Of a DNA stretch of 64,000 nt, positions 1 to 8,112 are shown one piece after another. Each line of letters begins with the position of its first letter. The stretch's first letter is position 1. Below the pieces are notes generated by a model. The model saw nothing but the letters and a program-made list of their open reading frames with translations. It was not told the DNA's origin and made no database searches. The DNA comes from an uncultured Prevotellaceae bacterium (GTDB taxonomy: Bacteria; Bacteroidota; Bacteroidia; Bacteroidales; Muribaculaceae). A program made the position numbers and the translations under genes. Location: assembly GCA_900318335.1 (NCBI GenBank), contig ONKF01000001.1, positions 129,567-193,566 on the forward strand, given 5' to 3'.

Positions 1-321
1 GATGCTGCTGCCATCATACTTCATCATGGTGTTGTCGGCAGCGATGTTGTTGAGACCCGAACCCGGGGTCCACTGATAGGTGAATTTCCACATGTTGGGC
101 AGGCTGTAGTAGAACACGTCTGCCACGTCGGTGGTGACTACCACCTGATCCTCGGTGAAGGTCACATTGGGTTGAATGGTCAAGTCATAGGTGCCACAGA
201 TCTGGCCCGTGTGGTCCCACAGCTGCAATACCCATTTTCCTGATTCTGCACTGGCGTTGAACGCAAACGCCACTCCCACAACGAGGAGCATCAGGTGCTT
301 AAGCAAATTAACTTTTTTCAT
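1..321 (-). CDS. Exported protein of unknown function, cut by the left edge
   Basis: Only the first 107 codons are in the window; the reading frame runs off position 1 without a stop. The start ATG (319-321 on the complement) opens a clear Sec signal peptide: Met-Lys-Lys-Val, a hydrophobic core LMLLVVGVAFAF, then an Ala-Ser-Ala cleavage region near residue 25. The mature part begins SGKWVLQLWDHTGQI and is rich in Thr, Val and aromatic residues, suggesting a beta-rich periplasmic or secreted domain. I do not recognise the family. A TAnnTTTGC promoter lies about 180 bp upstream, giving a long leader with a small hairpin at 350-376. The missing C-terminus probably holds the informative domains. 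Confidence 0.75.
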   Translation of the reverse strand, partial: MKKVNLLKHLMLLVVGVAFAFNASAESGKWVLQLWDHTGQICGTYDLTIQPNVTFTEDQVVVTTDVADVFYYSLPNMWKFTYQWTPGSGLNNIAADNTMMKYDGSSI

Positions 322-502
322 AAAAATAGATGAATTAATTAGACTTTTTCTCTGGTTCCAGTCCCTTGGACCAGAGCGGGTTAAAACACGACAGAAACGG
401 GGACTGCCCATGCTTCATAAGCAAGAATAAAGCATAACGTTTCTATAACATCAATATAGTGAATAATAGTACTCCTTCATCCACTATTCTCCATTTATTG
501 TG

Positions 503-533
503 CAAATTTAATCATTATAATGGATTCATGCAA
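503..533 (-). promoter_or_regulatory. Bacteroidetes-type promoter for the left-edge gene
   Basis: On the minus strand TAAATTTGCAC lies at 500-510, with the -7 core at 503-510, and TTG lies at 531-533, separated by 20 nt. This matches the Bacteroidetes primary sigma factor consensus. Transcription would start near 498, leaving a 5' leader of about 175 nt. Confidence 0.6.
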
Positions 534-665
534 GGAAAAAGGCAAATAATGATTAAATTTTTTGACAATTATCCAGTCAGCTTATCTATGCCAGCCCATC
601 CCCGTGGGTATAAATATTCGCATAAAAGCCTCAATATCAGCGTCTCTCACGTCTCTCAACAAAAG

Positions 666-703
666 AAAACCACTATAGACTTAAAGCCCATAGTGGTTTT
701 TTT
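666..703 (+). terminator. Rho-independent terminator
   Basis: The inverted repeat AAAACCACTAT (666-676) / ATAGTGGTTTT (690-700) is followed by a T-run to 703. The A-run on the left side means it could also act on the minus strand. No convincing gene ends just upstream in this window, so it may close a small transcript between 540 and 666. Confidence 0.6.
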
Positions 704-805
704 AAGGGTTAGCTTAATTCCTCCGTGCTACGCACGGATAGAATTACTCCTGGTGACTTACTTGCTGGCGGGTTGGATGGACAGGCGCAGGCCGGAATCG
801 ATTAT

Positions 806-836
806 TGTGACAAAAGGGACGGTTCTTTTTGTCACA
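806..836. repeat. Solitary REP-like palindrome
   Basis: A 31-bp imperfect palindrome with arms TGTGACAAAA and TTTTGTCACA around GGGACGGTTCT. It is almost identical to the four copies flanking the RAYT transposase at 38.4-39.4 kb. It stands alone here, as expected of a REP mobilised in trans by that enzyme. Confidence 0.75.
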
Positions 837-847
837 TAGTTGTTATT

Positions 848-889
848 GTTGTTTGATAAGAAAGGTGGTGTTGTTTGAAAAGAAGGTGG
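848..889 (+). repeat. Two imperfect direct repeats upstream of the 993 gene
   Basis: GTTGTTTGATAAGAAAGGTGG (848-868, core only) is repeated at 870-889 with one substitution and one missing A. The pair is about 50 bp upstream of the -7 element at 940-947, a position suited to a regulator binding site or a small iteron-like pair. Confidence 0.45.
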
Positions 890-939
890 GGACGAGGGGG
901 CTTTGCTTTTTGACATGGTGGAGGGAGGGGGGCGGGATG

Positions 940-947
940 TACCTTTG
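940..947 (+). promoter_or_regulatory. -7 promoter element TACCTTTG
   Basis: TACCTTTGCGG matches the extended -7 element seen across the window and lies 45 bp before the ATG at 993. No good TTG sits at 19-20 nt upstream, so the -33 half is weak. Confidence 0.5.
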
Positions 948-992
948 CGGCAGATAAAAACTCAAAAACCAAACCAAAACCAAAGTGAAACC

Positions 993-1814
993 ATGAATAC
1001 TACACTCAACATCAGTATTGATACCGCCCAAGTGGCGCTGGTGGTCTCATCGCTCAAGGATGACGAGCTGGCTCTCCTAATGCGCGCACTGGCGGCATGT
1101 GCCCATGGAGAGGACGTTGAGCCCTTTCTCAACACGTCGGGGCTGGTCATCGCCTACGGCCTGCTCAGTCCGCCCATTACCCAGAGCGTGCAGCGCGTCA
1201 CTACCCTGCGCGCCAACGGCGCCAAGGGTGGCCGCCCCCGCAAACAAGCCAAGCCCGATGCCGCTGGTTCGGACTTGGTTTCCACAAAAAAAAGCAAAAA
1301 AGAAGAACTTTCCCCCACACCCCCTATAGAAGAAAAAATTAAAAAAAATAATAATATAACTCTCTCACCGTGCGCGTGTGAGGGTGATGGGGAAACAAAC
1401 CCTCCTGCTAGCGTTGCCCCGCTGGCTCAGGTAGCGGTGCTCGAGTGGGAGGAACTGCATGAGCGGATGCTGCAGGAGCAACCGTGGCTCGACGAGTTGT
1501 GCATGAGCCGCGGCATCAGCCGGGGGGAGATGACGACCTATGTCCAGGACTTCATCACCTACCTGAGAGAACGGGATCTGCGTGAGACGCTACAGCACGC
1601 CAAGTCACACTTTGTGAATCAGTTACCATATATCATAAAAATCTTTAAAACCCAACACAACCATGAAAAACAACACAGTAAAAACCGTCAGGAGTATCCT
1701 GCCGACCCGGTCGCTCGCCGAGAATCTGAGCGAGAATCCCGCCGACAAGAAGTGTGTCTTGCTATCGCGGAACTTAGAGCTAAAAGTCAACGCCCTGTTG
1801 CAGTGCCATTCTAG
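993..1814 (+). CDS. Replication-organiser-like protein of unknown function
   Basis: A 273-aa cytoplasmic protein. The frame is open further upstream (from 903), but the promoter at 940 makes ATG 993 the sensible start. The N-terminal ~85 residues are helical (DDELALLMRALAACA); near residue 87 comes a basic NGAKGGRPRK segment and then a Lys/Glu/Asn-rich linker. Residues ~180-235 (EQPWLDELCMSRGIS ... HFVNQLPYI) resemble the C-terminal helical domain of Bacteroidales proteins labelled DUF6291/DUF7833, often found near mobile-element or prophage replication genes. That assignment is from memory and tentative. The last ~50 residues overlap the start of the next gene in another frame and look less like a conserved domain. 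Confidence 0.65.
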   Translation: MNTTLNISIDTAQVALVVSSLKDDELALLMRALAACAHGEDVEPFLNTSGLVIAYGLLSPPITQSVQRVTTLRANGAKGGRPRKQAKPDAAGSDLVSTKKSKKEELSPTPPIEEKIKKNNNITLSPCACEGDGETNPPASVAPLAQVAVLEWEELHERMLQEQPWLDELCMSRGISRGEMTTYVQDFITYLRERDLRETLQHAKSHFVNQLPYIIKIFKTQHNHEKQHSKNRQEYPADPVARRESERESRRQEVCLAIAELRAKSQRPVAVPF

Positions 1815-2349
1815 CCTGCAGTCGTTCATGCAAGTGATGAACCCCGAGCTGCAGCATGTCTGCGCCACCAACGTGGAGCGTGCTTACTTTGGCACCGCCC
1901 CTACCCTGTTCACGTTGCGCTGCGCCTATCACGACGAGGCGGCGACGGAGTGGATGCTGCCCCAGCTCTATGATCTGGGAGAGTACTGCGGTGTCAAGGA
2001 GAAACTCGACAAGAACCAGATGATCCAGCTGGCCCACATCATCATCACTGAGTTCGGCTTCCTGAAGGTGACCGAGGTGATGCTCTTCCTGCACCGGCTG
2101 AAGTCGGGCCACTATGGCCACTTCTACGGTGCCATCGACCCCATGGTCATCGTCACTGCCCTGCGCTTCAACTTCATGCGGGAGCGGGCGGATGCTATCG
2201 ATGAGCGCGAGCATGCTGAGAAGTGGGCCGAATGGGAAGCCCATTGCCGACAGGTAGCCCAGGAGAGGGCCGAAGCCATCGCCGCAGGCCGCCCGATCTA
2301 TCCTCGCCCCGTCGCGCCGCAGAAAGCCGCATCGACGGGGCTTGAATGA
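1663..2349 (+). CDS. DUF6633-like conserved Bacteroidales protein
   Basis: A 228-aa soluble protein with no signal peptide. The central part (residues ~75-180: FTLRCAYHDEAATEWMLPQL ... CGVKEKLDKNQMIQLA ... KVTEVMLFLHRLKSGHYGHF) resembles a family found with replication-like genes in Bacteroidales mobile elements, which I recall as DUF6633. Its function is unknown. The C-terminus is a charged helix (residues ~190-215) and a Pro-rich tail. The start at 1663 lies 152 nt inside the preceding gene, in a different frame, and no later ATG would preserve the N-terminus. The two genes therefore look translationally coupled and form a two-gene cassette. Confidence 0.65.
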   Translation: MKNNTVKTVRSILPTRSLAENLSENPADKKCVLLSRNLELKVNALLQCHSSLQSFMQVMNPELQHVCATNVERAYFGTAPTLFTLRCAYHDEAATEWMLPQLYDLGEYCGVKEKLDKNQMIQLAHIIITEFGFLKVTEVMLFLHRLKSGHYGHFYGAIDPMVIVTALRFNFMRERADAIDEREHAEKWAEWEAHCRQVAQERAEAIAAGRPIYPRPVAPQKAASTGLE

Positions 2350-2362
2350 GAGTGTTTACTAT

Positions 2363-2429
2363 GGCAGGGGTTACGCTCGGCTTTGCCTCGCCATACCCCT
2401 GCCTATCACCTGACCGCCCCTTATGGGGC
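2363..2429. terminator. Hairpins between convergent genes
   Basis: GGCAGGGGT (2363-2371) pairs with ACCCCTGCC (2395-2403), and a second short hairpin GCCCC-TTAT-GGGGC lies at 2416-2429. They sit between a plus-strand gene ending at 2349 and a minus-strand gene ending at 2449. Neither has a clear T-run, so a terminator role is inferred from position. Confidence 0.4.
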
Positions 2430-2448
2430 TATTTACGGGACACCGGGG

Positions 2449-4821
2449 TCAACGGGTGCGCATGCGGTTGAGGCGCGCTTTCAGTTCTTCCCTGTCGATG
2501 ACCAGGTTGCTGTCACCGCAGGAGATGCTATCCCGGTTGCCGGGACGGGCAGACATCCTGTAATTGCCGGACAGCAACTCATCGATCAGGATGGTGATAT
2601 CGACAATAGTGACAACGCCATCATAGTTCATGTCGCAGCTCAAGGGAAGAAGTCCGCCGCCACCAAGCAATGCGTCAATCAGCTCGGTCACATCCACAAT
2701 ATTGGACACCCCATCGCCATTAGCGTCACCACGCACCATTTCTCCACCGTATTCTATCCAACTACCTGATTCAGGGTTATAGGCATACCACTCCCAATTC
2801 TTAGCCACGGCTTCATCGACCTGAACCGAAGTCATGTGGTTACCCTCGGCCCCATTGTCGTAGTCTAACGCCACTGCATAGATTGAGCCCATCTTGTCCG
2901 CAGGTCGCTGCGACAGGCTGTTCACAAATTGTCCCACAGGCAGACCTTTGAGCCTATTGTAAAAGATGGCAATCTCACTTAAACTGGGGCAATCCGCAAC
3001 ATTCAGGCTGGTCAGCTGGCAAGACTGAGCCCACAATGATTGAAGGTCACTGCAACCCGACACGTCAAGGCCCGATAGCTGGTTTAAATAGCAGACCAGG
3101 TCTCGGACCACAGTGTGGTTGGCAACATCCAGACTGGAAATCTGATTATCGAAGCAATAGATTTGGAAGATGCGTGTAAACCTGCCCACCTCCAGGCTAT
3201 TCAGGTTGTTCTGGCTGCAATCCAATGAATAAAAATCGTCAGGGCAATTGCTCAAATCGAGCTCAGTCAACTCATTATTACGGCACCACACCAAGAGCAG
3301 CTCAGGATTATTGCTCAAGTCCAGTTGTGCCAACTCATTGTTATTGCACATGAGAATAAACAGCTTAGGGCACTCTGTAACATTCAGGCTCGAGATGTGG
3401 TTATTATTACAATTCACTTCCTCGAGGGCGCCACAGGCAGCCAGATTGAGCGAGGTCAGATTGCATGAATCGCAATACAGGGTGGTGAGCAACGGGTTGT
3501 TTCTCACTGTTAATTCACTCAACTGATGCTTGCCGGACACATCGAGAGAGGTCAACTGGTTACTGCCACACAGGAGTGTTTCCAGGTTGGTCATACCGCT
3601 GACAGCGCTCAGGTCAGAAATCCTGCCATTCTCACAATCCAGATAGGTCATAGCAGTACAGTCGGCCAGGCCAGTGATACTATCCAGCCCATTATAGAAG
3701 CATCTAAGGTCTTCCAGTGCCGTGCAGCCCCTAACATTAAGCGATTGCAACCCACTGCGGGAGCACAGGAGATAGGTCAATTGCGTGTTCCCTGACACAT
3801 CCAACGTTCTCAGAAGGTACTTCACGGATATTTCCAATGAGGTCAACTGGTTGCTTCCACAATAGATCCGCTCCAGGTTGTCCAGGCCACCGAGGGCATT
3901 CAGGTTAGTGAGTTTGCAACCCGTGCAGTCGAGATACTTCAATGCCGCACAGCCGGCCAGGCCCGTGATCGTTGTCAGTCGATTATTATAAGAACACTCC
4001 AGGTTTTCCAGGGCCGTGCAGTCTGTAACATTGAGCGATTGCAACCAACAGCGTGAGCAGTTGAGGTCGGTCAACAGCGGGTTACTTGACACATCCAACG
4101 TTGTCAGATAATCCATCTGAGACAAATCCAGCGAGTGCAACTGGTTGCGAGCACAATAAATTTCCATCACGTCGGCCAACCCACTGAGGCCACTCAGGTC
4201 GAGAATATTACATTCCTCGCAGTCCAGATACCTCAGGTCAGTACAGCTGGCCAGGCCTGTGATGCCGCTCAGATTAATGTTATCGTAACACTCAAGAGTG
4301 GTCATGGAAGTACAGCCCGATACATTCAAGTTAGTCAAATTATTGTTCGAGCAATTGAGAGCTATCAACGATGGGTTATTGTGAACCCATAATGTTTTCA
4401 ATTTACTGTGATTGGTAACTCCTAGCGTGGATGAGAGCAGGTTATTCTGGAGATACAACTCCTGAAGCTCAGTATTAGCAGCCACATTGATTGAGGTCAA
4501 CTTGTTATAACCCACGTTGAGATATGTCAATCTTGTGTTACTGCTCACATCAATCGAGGGTAGCTGGTTATTGTAGCAATTCAGGTAAGTCAATTGGGTG
4601 AAGTACCCGATACCCGTCAAGTCCGAGATGTTCTTATTCATCACATTCATCTCGGTCCGGGAATTAAGCTGAGATGTGGTGATGATGTGATTAGGATACT
4701 CGCTGTCCAAGAAGGCTCGGAAGTTCGCATCAGGGAAATTGGTGCTATTGATGGCCACATCGGCAAGCGCGGCAAGCGATGTCAGCAGCACCGTCGTCAG
4801 GATAAGTAGAATCTTTTTCAT
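2449..4821 (-). CDS. Secreted leucine-rich-repeat protein with dockerin-like tail
   Basis: A 790-aa exported protein. Residues 1-20 are a signal peptide (MKKILLILTTVLLTSLAALA). Residues ~45-620 are about 25 leucine-rich repeats of 20-23 residues with the pattern L..L.C..N.L..L.V, many carrying Cys at the LxC position; this is the surface LRR type common in Bacteroidales. Residues ~700-755 hold two dockerin-like EF-hand motifs (GDANGDGVSNIVDVTELID and DMNYDGVVTIVDITILIDELL), with Asp/Asn spacing suited to calcium. A charged tail follows, with no LPxTG signal and no obvious T9SS sorting domain. It is likely a surface or secreted binding protein, ligand unknown. It has its own promoter at 4876-4883. 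Confidence 0.85.
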   Translation of the reverse strand: MKKILLILTTVLLTSLAALADVAINSTNFPDANFRAFLDSEYPNHIITTSQLNSRTEMNVMNKNISDLTGIGYFTQLTYLNCYNNQLPSIDVSSNTRLTYLNVGYNKLTSINVAANTELQELYLQNNLLSSTLGVTNHSKLKTLWVHNNPSLIALNCSNNNLTNLNVSGCTSMTTLECYDNINLSGITGLASCTDLRYLDCEECNILDLSGLSGLADVMEIYCARNQLHSLDLSQMDYLTTLDVSSNPLLTDLNCSRCWLQSLNVTDCTALENLECSYNNRLTTITGLAGCAALKYLDCTGCKLTNLNALGGLDNLERIYCGSNQLTSLEISVKYLLRTLDVSGNTQLTYLLCSRSGLQSLNVRGCTALEDLRCFYNGLDSITGLADCTAMTYLDCENGRISDLSAVSGMTNLETLLCGSNQLTSLDVSGKHQLSELTVRNNPLLTTLYCDSCNLTSLNLAACGALEEVNCNNNHISSLNVTECPKLFILMCNNNELAQLDLSNNPELLLVWCRNNELTELDLSNCPDDFYSLDCSQNNLNSLEVGRFTRIFQIYCFDNQISSLDVANHTVVRDLVCYLNQLSGLDVSGCSDLQSLWAQSCQLTSLNVADCPSLSEIAIFYNRLKGLPVGQFVNSLSQRPADKMGSIYAVALDYDNGAEGNHMTSVQVDEAVAKNWEWYAYNPESGSWIEYGGEMVRGDANGDGVSNIVDVTELIDALLGGGGLLPLSCDMNYDGVVTIVDITILIDELLSGNYRMSARPGNRDSISCGDSNLVIDREELKARLNRMRTR

Positions 4822-4875
4822 AAAGCACAGGGTTTAATAGGTTATTATATAGAATTCATTTTTTTCAGTTTACCG

Positions 4876-4883
4876 CAAAGTTA
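4876..4883 (-). promoter_or_regulatory. -7 promoter element of the LRR gene
   Basis: Reads TAACTTTGCGG on the minus strand, 55 bp upstream of the ATG at 4821, with an AT-rich segment further upstream. Confidence 0.55.
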
Positions 4884-5018
4884 AACAATAATTTTACAAT
4901 TTTCAATTTTTAACGAGGAAAAAATTGCAATCCGTGAAAAATAAGGATTATTATTGATGTTTTTTTGAAATCTTGTGTTGACATGGGCGTGATGCGGAGA
5001 CCCATGAGAATACACACT

Positions 5019-5054
5019 AAAAATGAGGAGCACGATGGTCCTCCACCATGCTCC
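5019..5054 (-). terminator. Terminator of the nuo-atp operon
   Basis: On the minus strand GGAGCATGGTGG (5054-5043), a 4-nt loop and CCATCGTGCTCC (5038-5027) form a stem, followed by TCATTTTT down to 5019. It lies ~155 bp past the nuoN stop. A smaller perfect hairpin, CCAGTGAGC / GCTCACTGG at 5195-5215, overlaps the nuoN stop codon and has no T-run. The rest of 4884-5208 shows nothing gene-like. Confidence 0.6.
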
Positions 5055-5208
5055 CCGGTAACATGAAACAAATCTTTCTTCTGTTTTTGGTTATGCTAAA
5101 TGATATCAGAAGTAAATTTTTATTTCTTATTTAAGTTTCACTTTGTTCAACTTAAAGTTTAGAGTTTAGAGAATTGTTCTTCAAACCCTAAACTCCAGTG
5201 AGCGGGGC

Positions 5209-6678
5209 TCACTGGATAAACGCGAACATCGAGCTGATGGCATCCACCGAGCCGTTGAAAGCGGTGTAGATGCACGAAATCAGGCCAATGAAGATGACAC
5301 CCAGTACACACAGGATGAGACCAGCACGCTCGGTCCAGTGGCTCTGGATCTTGGGTATCACGCAATCGTCCTGGCGCAGGAACATGGCCTTAACCACCAG
5401 CAGGTAGTAGTACAACGAGATGATGGTGTTGACCAATGCGATAAGTACCAGCGCGTAGATGGCTACCGAACCCTGATGGCAAGCGCCCACAAAGATGAAG
5501 AACTTGCTGAAGAAGCCTGCAAACGGGGGAATACCACCGAGCGAGAACATCGCAAGCATCATCGTGAAGGCCAGCCAGGGGTTGGTCTTGAACAGGCCGT
5601 TGTAGTCGTCCATAGTGACGCGGCCCGTCTGACGCTCGATAGCGGCAATCACGCCAAAGGCTGCCAGGTTGCTGAAGATGTAAACCAGCACATAGTAAAT
5701 CATCGAGCTCATGCCCATCACGTTGACGGCGATGATGCCGAGCATGATGTAACCGGCCTGGGAAATCGACGAGAAGGCCAGGAAGCGCTTGAGATTGCGC
5801 TGACGGATGGCAAACAGGTTACCCAGGGTGATGGTGAGCACGATGATCGCATAGAGCATCCACTCCCATACCTGGCTGTAAGCCGAGCCGAACACCTGCA
5901 CCAGAATCACCAGGAACGAGAACGCAGCGGCACCCTTGCTGATGACCGACAAGTAGCTGGTCACAGCTGTGGGAGAACCCTGGTAAACGTCGGCAGTCCA
6001 CAGGTGGAAGGGCACCAGCGACAGCTTGAAGCCCACACCGGCGATGACAAACGCCAGCGATGCGATGAGCAGGGCCGAACGGTTGCCGATGAGCGCGGTG
6101 GCGATGTCCCTGAAGTAGAGCGAACCGCTCATGCCGTAGACAAACGAGATGCCAAGCAGGAAAATCGCCGACGAGAAGATGGCAGTGAAGATATACTTGG
6201 CTGCCGCCTCGTGGGACTCATAGTAGCGCTTCTCAAAGGCTGCCAGTGCTGCGATGGGCAGCGAGGCGGTCTCGAGACCGATGACGAACAACAGGAAGTG
6301 ACGTGCCGAAATCATGAGGAACATGCCCAGCAGCGTCAACAGCGTCAACTCGTAGAACTCGCCGCGGCGAACGCTCACAAAGTCGCTGTTGGTCCACTTC
6401 ACGGCCTGCAGGAGCACCAGCACGACGCCCACGTTGAGGATGTTCTTCATCACCCAGGTGGCCGCGTTGGACTCAAACATGCCGCCAAACGCCTCGCCCG
6501 CAGCTGCGGGCAGGCAGAAGCAGTATATCGTGTAGAGCGCCATCATGATGACCGTGAACACGGGCATGTAACGCTGAGTGCGCTCAGGCATGAAAGTGTC
6601 GTAGATGAAAACAAGCAGGAAAACCAGCAACAGGCCTATCTCCTGCGGCATCAACAAGAATTGTGAATAATCCATCAT
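5209..6678 (-). CDS. nuoN: NADH-quinone oxidoreductase subunit N
   Basis: A 489-aa polytopic inner-membrane protein, one of the three antiporter-like proton-pumping subunits of complex I. About 14 hydrophobic segments are visible. Characteristic stretches include the lysine-bearing GVGFKLSLVPFHLWTADVYQG, where helix breaks and a conserved Lys lie, the AFSSISQAGYIMLG motif, and MFSLGGIPPFAGFFSKFF near residue 375. Length matches the family. It is the last gene of the minus-strand operon, 42 bp after nuoM. ATG codons at 6678 and 6675 are adjacent; either could be used. It appears intact, unlike nuoM. Confidence 0.95.
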   Translation of the reverse strand: MMDYSQFLLMPQEIGLLLVFLLVFIYDTFMPERTQRYMPVFTVIMMALYTIYCFCLPAAAGEAFGGMFESNAATWVMKNILNVGVVLVLLQAVKWTNSDFVSVRRGEFYELTLLTLLGMFLMISARHFLLFVIGLETASLPIAALAAFEKRYYESHEAAAKYIFTAIFSSAIFLLGISFVYGMSGSLYFRDIATALIGNRSALLIASLAFVIAGVGFKLSLVPFHLWTADVYQGSPTAVTSYLSVISKGAAAFSFLVILVQVFGSAYSQVWEWMLYAIIVLTITLGNLFAIRQRNLKRFLAFSSISQAGYIMLGIIAVNVMGMSSMIYYVLVYIFSNLAAFGVIAAIERQTGRVTMDDYNGLFKTNPWLAFTMMLAMFSLGGIPPFAGFFSKFFIFVGACHQGSVAIYALVLIALVNTIISLYYYLLVVKAMFLRQDDCVIPKIQSHWTERAGLILCVLGVIFIGLISCIYTAFNGSVDAISSMFAFIQ

Positions 6679-6720
6679 ATCTGTATTATGCTATTTTTAT
6701 CAGGTTAAACAACACTTTCA

Positions 6721-8078
6721 TCAAATCATGGGCAGAGCAGCCTGCAGGGCCTTGACAACGGGCTCAAAGCTGCTGCTGATGATGTTAATAAAGAAGTTGG
6801 GGAAGCAACCGATGGCTGCCACAGCGAGAATCAGCGTGGCGGTCGAGAGGCGCTCCTCCCAGCTGGCGTCGGTCAATGAGCGGTGGTGCTCATCCTGAAC
6901 CTCACCAAACAGCAGCTTGGCGACAACGCGCAGGATGTAAACAGCCGTCACGACAATCGAGGTGGTCGCCATGATGGTGAGCACGCGGTGGAAGGTGTCG
7001 GTGTGCTGGAACGAGCCGAAGAAGATGGTCATCTCGGCAGCGAAACCGCTCAGACCCGGCAAAGAACAGGGCCGTCATCAGACCGTGAGAGAGCATCTGC
7101 AGCACAGCACCGGTCATTGCGGTGGTGTTGAACATCAGGATAGCGAACAGCACCATACCGCAGTGGCTCACGCTGGAGTAAGCGTTGATGTACTTGAGGT
7201 CGGTCTGCACACAGGCGCTCAACGCACCATAGACGATGCTCACGCCCGTCAACAGCAGGAAGATCCATGCCAACTCATTGGCGGCAAAGGGCATCAGGTA
7301 AATGGCGATACGGAAACAGCCATAACCACCAAGCTTCATCAGCACACCGGCGTGGAGCATCGACACCGCTGTGGGCGCCGAGGCATGACCATCGGGAGAC
7401 CATGTGTGGAACGGAAACATGGCACCCAGCACGCCGAAGCCGACAAACGTCAGCGGGAACAGCACATACTGCCAGCTGTGGGGAATGGCGTCATTACGGG
7501 CGATGTCCAGAATGTTCATCGTCAAGGGCTGACCTTCGGGGGCCGAGTGGAAGTAGATGCCGATCAAGCCGAGCATCAGGAAGGCCGAGCCACCCATCAG
7601 CATCAGCGTGAGCTTCATCGCACTGTAGTTCTTGTTGCCGCTACCCCACACGCCAATCAGCAGGTACATGGGAATCAGAGCGACCTCATAGAACATGAAC
7701 ATCGTGAACAGGTCGATCGAGGAACTGACGAGGCAGCGGGTTCATCTTCCACGAGGCGAATACACCGGCGAACACGATGAACGCCGACAACAGGATCATC
7801 ACGACGCTGACGCCGTCAACGCCCAATGCCAAGTGGACATTGAACGGGGCGTACCACAGCACATCGCTACGCAGAATCATCTCGCTGGTGTCACCACCGG
7901 CACGCGCGTCAAGGAATATCTTGACCAGCATGGCGGCAAGCACCATGAGCACGCTGGCACCGACTACAGCAACGGTCCTGATGGCCTTGATGCCTTGATT
8001 GCGGCACAGGGCCAGGCCTCCGAGTGTCAACAGAGGCACGATCACAAAGTAAATCAGTATATTATTGAAAATTTCCAT
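6721..8078 (-). pseudogene. nuoM: NADH-quinone oxidoreductase subunit M, broken by two internal gaps
   Basis: NuoM coding sequence runs through this span in three frames. Segment 1 (8078 to ~7722) starts MEIFNNILIYFVIVPLLTL and ends at NPLPRQF. Segment 2 (~7720 to ~7058) resumes at SIDLFTMFMFYEVALIPMYL and carries FPFHTWSPDGH ending at SHGLMTALFFA. Segment 3 (~7059 to 6721) resumes at PGLSGFAAEMTIFFG. Compared with the family (from memory), ~17 residues are missing at the first junction and ~40 at the second, and each changes the frame. Everything else is well conserved, so no decay is visible. Either the gene is truly dead, which would be odd in an otherwise intact operon, or the assembly has lost two short stretches. 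Confidence 0.85.
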
Positions 8079-8112
8079 TGTATATCCTTTCTATTTTGTC
8101 AAGACCGTTGAT

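Noticed and set aside
459..839. 126-codon plus-strand frame
   Set aside because: It crosses the promoter at 503-533, the terminator at 666-703 and the REP palindrome at 806-836; no family features.
2449..4821. DNA-level tandem repeat array
   Set aside because: The repeated pattern is explained by protein LRRs; nucleotide copies are diverged and in phase with the reading frame.
5338..6666. 442-codon open frame on the plus strand
   Set aside because: Antisense shadow of nuoN; composition (Gln, His, Asp, Arg-rich) and lack of any motif show it is a by-product of codon bias. The same applies to 8629-9858, 12403-14022, 15410-16315, 19908-21137, 30534-32036 and 58016-59509.
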